Origin: an uncultured Tessaracoccus sp.
GTDB lineage: Bacteria > Actinomycetota > Actinomycetes > Propionibacteriales > Propionibacteriaceae
Reading direction: 5' to 3'
Assembly: GCF_943914565.1 (NCBI RefSeq)
Contig: NZ_CALUCN010000026.1
Location: forward strand, 1-25,807
Length of the DNA stretch: 25,807 nucleotides
Part shown: positions 24,818-25,807 of the stretch, piece after piece
Position numbering within the stretch: position 1 is the stretch's first letter
Layout: each line of letters starts with the position of its first letter
Position numbers and translations under genes: made by a program
Notes under the pieces: model-generated
What the model saw: only the letters and a program-made list of their open reading frames with translations
Told to the model about the DNA's origin: nothing
Database searches by the model: none

Positions 24818-24979
24818 TCAGCCCCGACGAGCCCCCTTGGCACCGCGCAGGGACAAGAGCGCGAGCACGACGACCGTGCACCATGCCACGACGGCGTTCC
24901 AAGTGGGCGCTGCACCACGCACGACCAGCAGCGTGATCAGCGCGGCGCAGAACCCGAGCACCGCAACCAGAAACCTCAT
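24818..24979 (-). CDS. Small two-TM protein (53 aa)
   Basis: MRFLVAVLGFCAALITLLVV begins a first helix (about 3-21); a second lies at about 27-44 (NAVVAWCTVVVLALLSL), ending in a basic tail RGAKGARRG. The frame is open further upstream with Arg/Ser-rich shadow sequence, but ATG 24979 has AGGAAG close upstream and starts the hydrophobic part. No family is recognised. It follows the lipoprotein gene on the same strand, with a strong hairpin in between. Confidence 0.65.
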   Translation of the reverse strand: MRFLVAVLGFCAALITLLVVRGAAPTWNAVVAWCTVVVLALLSLRGAKGARRG

Positions 24980-25047
24980 ACTTGCTCTTCCTTTCCGCCC
25001 TCCTGCGCAACGGCCCCGACAACCAGCCTGCGGGGCGCTGAGGGCCG

Positions 25048-25095
25048 CCGAGGCACGTCGCTCAGCCGGCCAACAGACCCAGCGACGCGCCTCGG
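25048..25095 (-). terminator. Hairpin between lipoprotein gene and small TM gene
   Basis: 25048-25062 pairs with 25081-25095 as 7 bp, one A/C mismatch, then 7 bp, around an 18-nt loop. It starts nine bases after the lipoprotein stop. It probably ends that transcript or reduces read-through into the 53-residue gene. Confidence 0.8.
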
Positions 25096-25103
25096 CGACG
25101 CCG

Positions 25104-25679
25104 TCACTGGAAGTACACGCTGTTGAGGCCCGCCAGCGGGGTCGCCTGCAGGACGAAGTCCTCGCCCTTCTTCCTGCCGAACGCCACCTTGTACTTGATG
25201 CTCTTGCCGGGCATGACGTTGACGGTCGGGCTGTCGATGCCGTTGCCGGTGTCGAAGATCGCCTCGGCCTCGGTCGACCCGGTCGTCGCCTGGATGCTCC
25301 AGCCAGCGAGTACCGGCTCGGCGCCGTCGTTGCGCTCGGTGACGTCCATGACGACGTACTCGTCCCAGTCACCCTGGATGAGCTCGACGATGTTCTCGCT
25401 CGGCTTGAACGTCGTCGGCTTGGAGATCGTGATCGTGCCCTCCTTGTCGGGCAGCGTCACCGTCTCCCCGAACGCAACGGTCTGGCCGCCCTCGTCGGGC
25501 GCGTCCGCCGTGTCCGCCACGGTCTCGGTCTCGTCCGAGACGTCGTCCATCTCCGCGGCCCCTGCCTGCTCGGTGACCGTGACCGTCACCGTCGGCGCGG
25601 GCTCGGACCCACCGTCCGCCCCGCACGCCGTGGCCGTGAACGCCAGCACCATCGCCAGCCCAACGACTCGCAACCTCAT
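25104..25679 (-). CDS. Lipoprotein with DUF4352-like domain
   Basis: 191 residues. The signal peptide MRLRVVGLAMVLAFTATAC ends at a lipid-anchored cysteine C19; the lipobox ATAC is a permissive form. A Thr/Val/Asp/Glu-rich linker follows (about 25-65). Then an Ig-like domain (FGETVTLPDKEGTITISKPTTF, EYVVMDVTERNDG, NVMPGKSIKYKVAFGRKKG) resembles DUF4352/MPT63-type surface proteins. It should lie on the outer face of the membrane; the ligand is unknown. The frame extends to 25718, but ATG 25679 has AAGGAG six bases upstream and begins the signal peptide. Confidence 0.88.
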   Translation of the reverse strand: MRLRVVGLAMVLAFTATACGADGGSEPAPTVTVTVTEQAGAAEMDDVSDETETVADTADAPDEGGQTVAFGETVTLPDKEGTITISKPTTFKPSENIVELIQGDWDEYVVMDVTERNDGAEPVLAGWSIQATTGSTEAEAIFDTGNGIDSPTVNVMPGKSIKYKVAFGRKKGEDFVLQATPLAGLNSVYFQ

Positions 25680-25724
25680 GTTGTTCTCCTTCTCGTGAAG
25701 CCCCTTGTGGGGCACCACGAATAC

Positions 25725-25742
25725 TGTCAGCCACCACTGACA
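25725..25742 (-). promoter_or_regulatory. Inverted repeat over a -35-like element, lipoprotein gene
   Basis: TGTCAG-CCACCA-CTGACA has 6-bp arms. Its right arm overlaps TTGTCA (minus strand, 25738-25743), a -35-like hexamer. No matching -10 at 16-18 bp is clear. A 5-bp hairpin in the leader (25700-25713) precedes the RBS. An operator is possible but unproven. Confidence 0.4.
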
Positions 25743-25772
25743 ATTCCTCTCCGCCCCGTTACCTTGGAGGGG

Positions 25773-25789
25773 TCCTCGGACGTCGAGGA
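25773..25789 (-). terminator. Possible hairpin at the right edge
   Basis: TCCTCG (25773-25778) pairs with CGAGGA (25784-25789). On the minus strand it would follow a TGA at 25795-25797 reached in the frame ...CTG GCC GAG TGA, perhaps the end of a gene outside the window. Only ten bases of that gene would be visible, so no CDS is called. Confidence 0.3.
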
Positions 25790-25807
25790 TCTGGTCACTC
25801 GGCCAGG

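Overview
The window reads as a chromosomal core region of a high-GC Gram-positive bacterium (Actinomycetota, most likely Micrococcales, Cellulomonas-like; genus not determined). The signs are a very GC-rich sequence, two consecutive clpP genes behind tig, an RNase E/G with long Asp-rich and Arg-rich tracts, a DUF2344/radical-SAM pair beside rne, folC-DUF4233-ndk in a row, and many start codons that sit 6-9 nt behind a TANNNT box with no Shine-Dalgarno sequence (leaderless mRNAs). No insertion sequence, prophage or CRISPR array is visible.

Layout. 1-112: 5' end of a secreted protein gene that runs off the left edge. 208-258: strong hairpin after rne. 274-5666 (minus): rne, preceded by a translationally coupled pair, a radical SAM protein and its DUF2344 partner. 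5711-7786 (minus): folC-DUF4233-ndk, tightly overlapping. 7806-9559: divergent NAD-dependent epimerase and TetR regulator whose two promoters each carry one copy of the same palindrome in the -35/-10 spacer. 9677-13079 (plus): membrane-anchored DsbA-like protein and valyl-tRNA synthetase. 13181-17909 (minus): tricorn-type S41 protease followed by an uncharacterised two-TM protein. 17980-23521 (minus): a proteostasis block of tig, clpP1-clpP2, an uncharacterised protein resembling a degenerate aminoglycoside-phosphotransferase fold, and clpX. 23682-24373 (plus): tRNA-Gly(TCC), a holin-family-IV membrane protein and tRNA-Pro(TGG) with an encoded CCA. 24470-25807: accessory-looking end with a 76-residue orphan, a 53-residue two-TM protein and a DUF4352-like lipoprotein.

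How the genes work together. Tig, ClpP1P2, ClpX and the tricorn protease are a folding and degradation suite. RNase E/G and ValS belong to RNA turnover and translation, FolC to folate metabolism and Ndk to nucleotide pools. The most informative non-coding stretch is tig-clpP1 (21745-22102). It holds a leaderless clpP1 promoter, an 18-bp near-match to the ClgR activator site about 58 bp upstream of the inferred start, and a series of inverted repeats. I found no clear new multi-gene system. The best leads are this regulatory region, the palindromes inside both epimerase/TetR promoters, the putative pseudokinase between clpP2 and clpX, and the small genes after tRNA-Pro.
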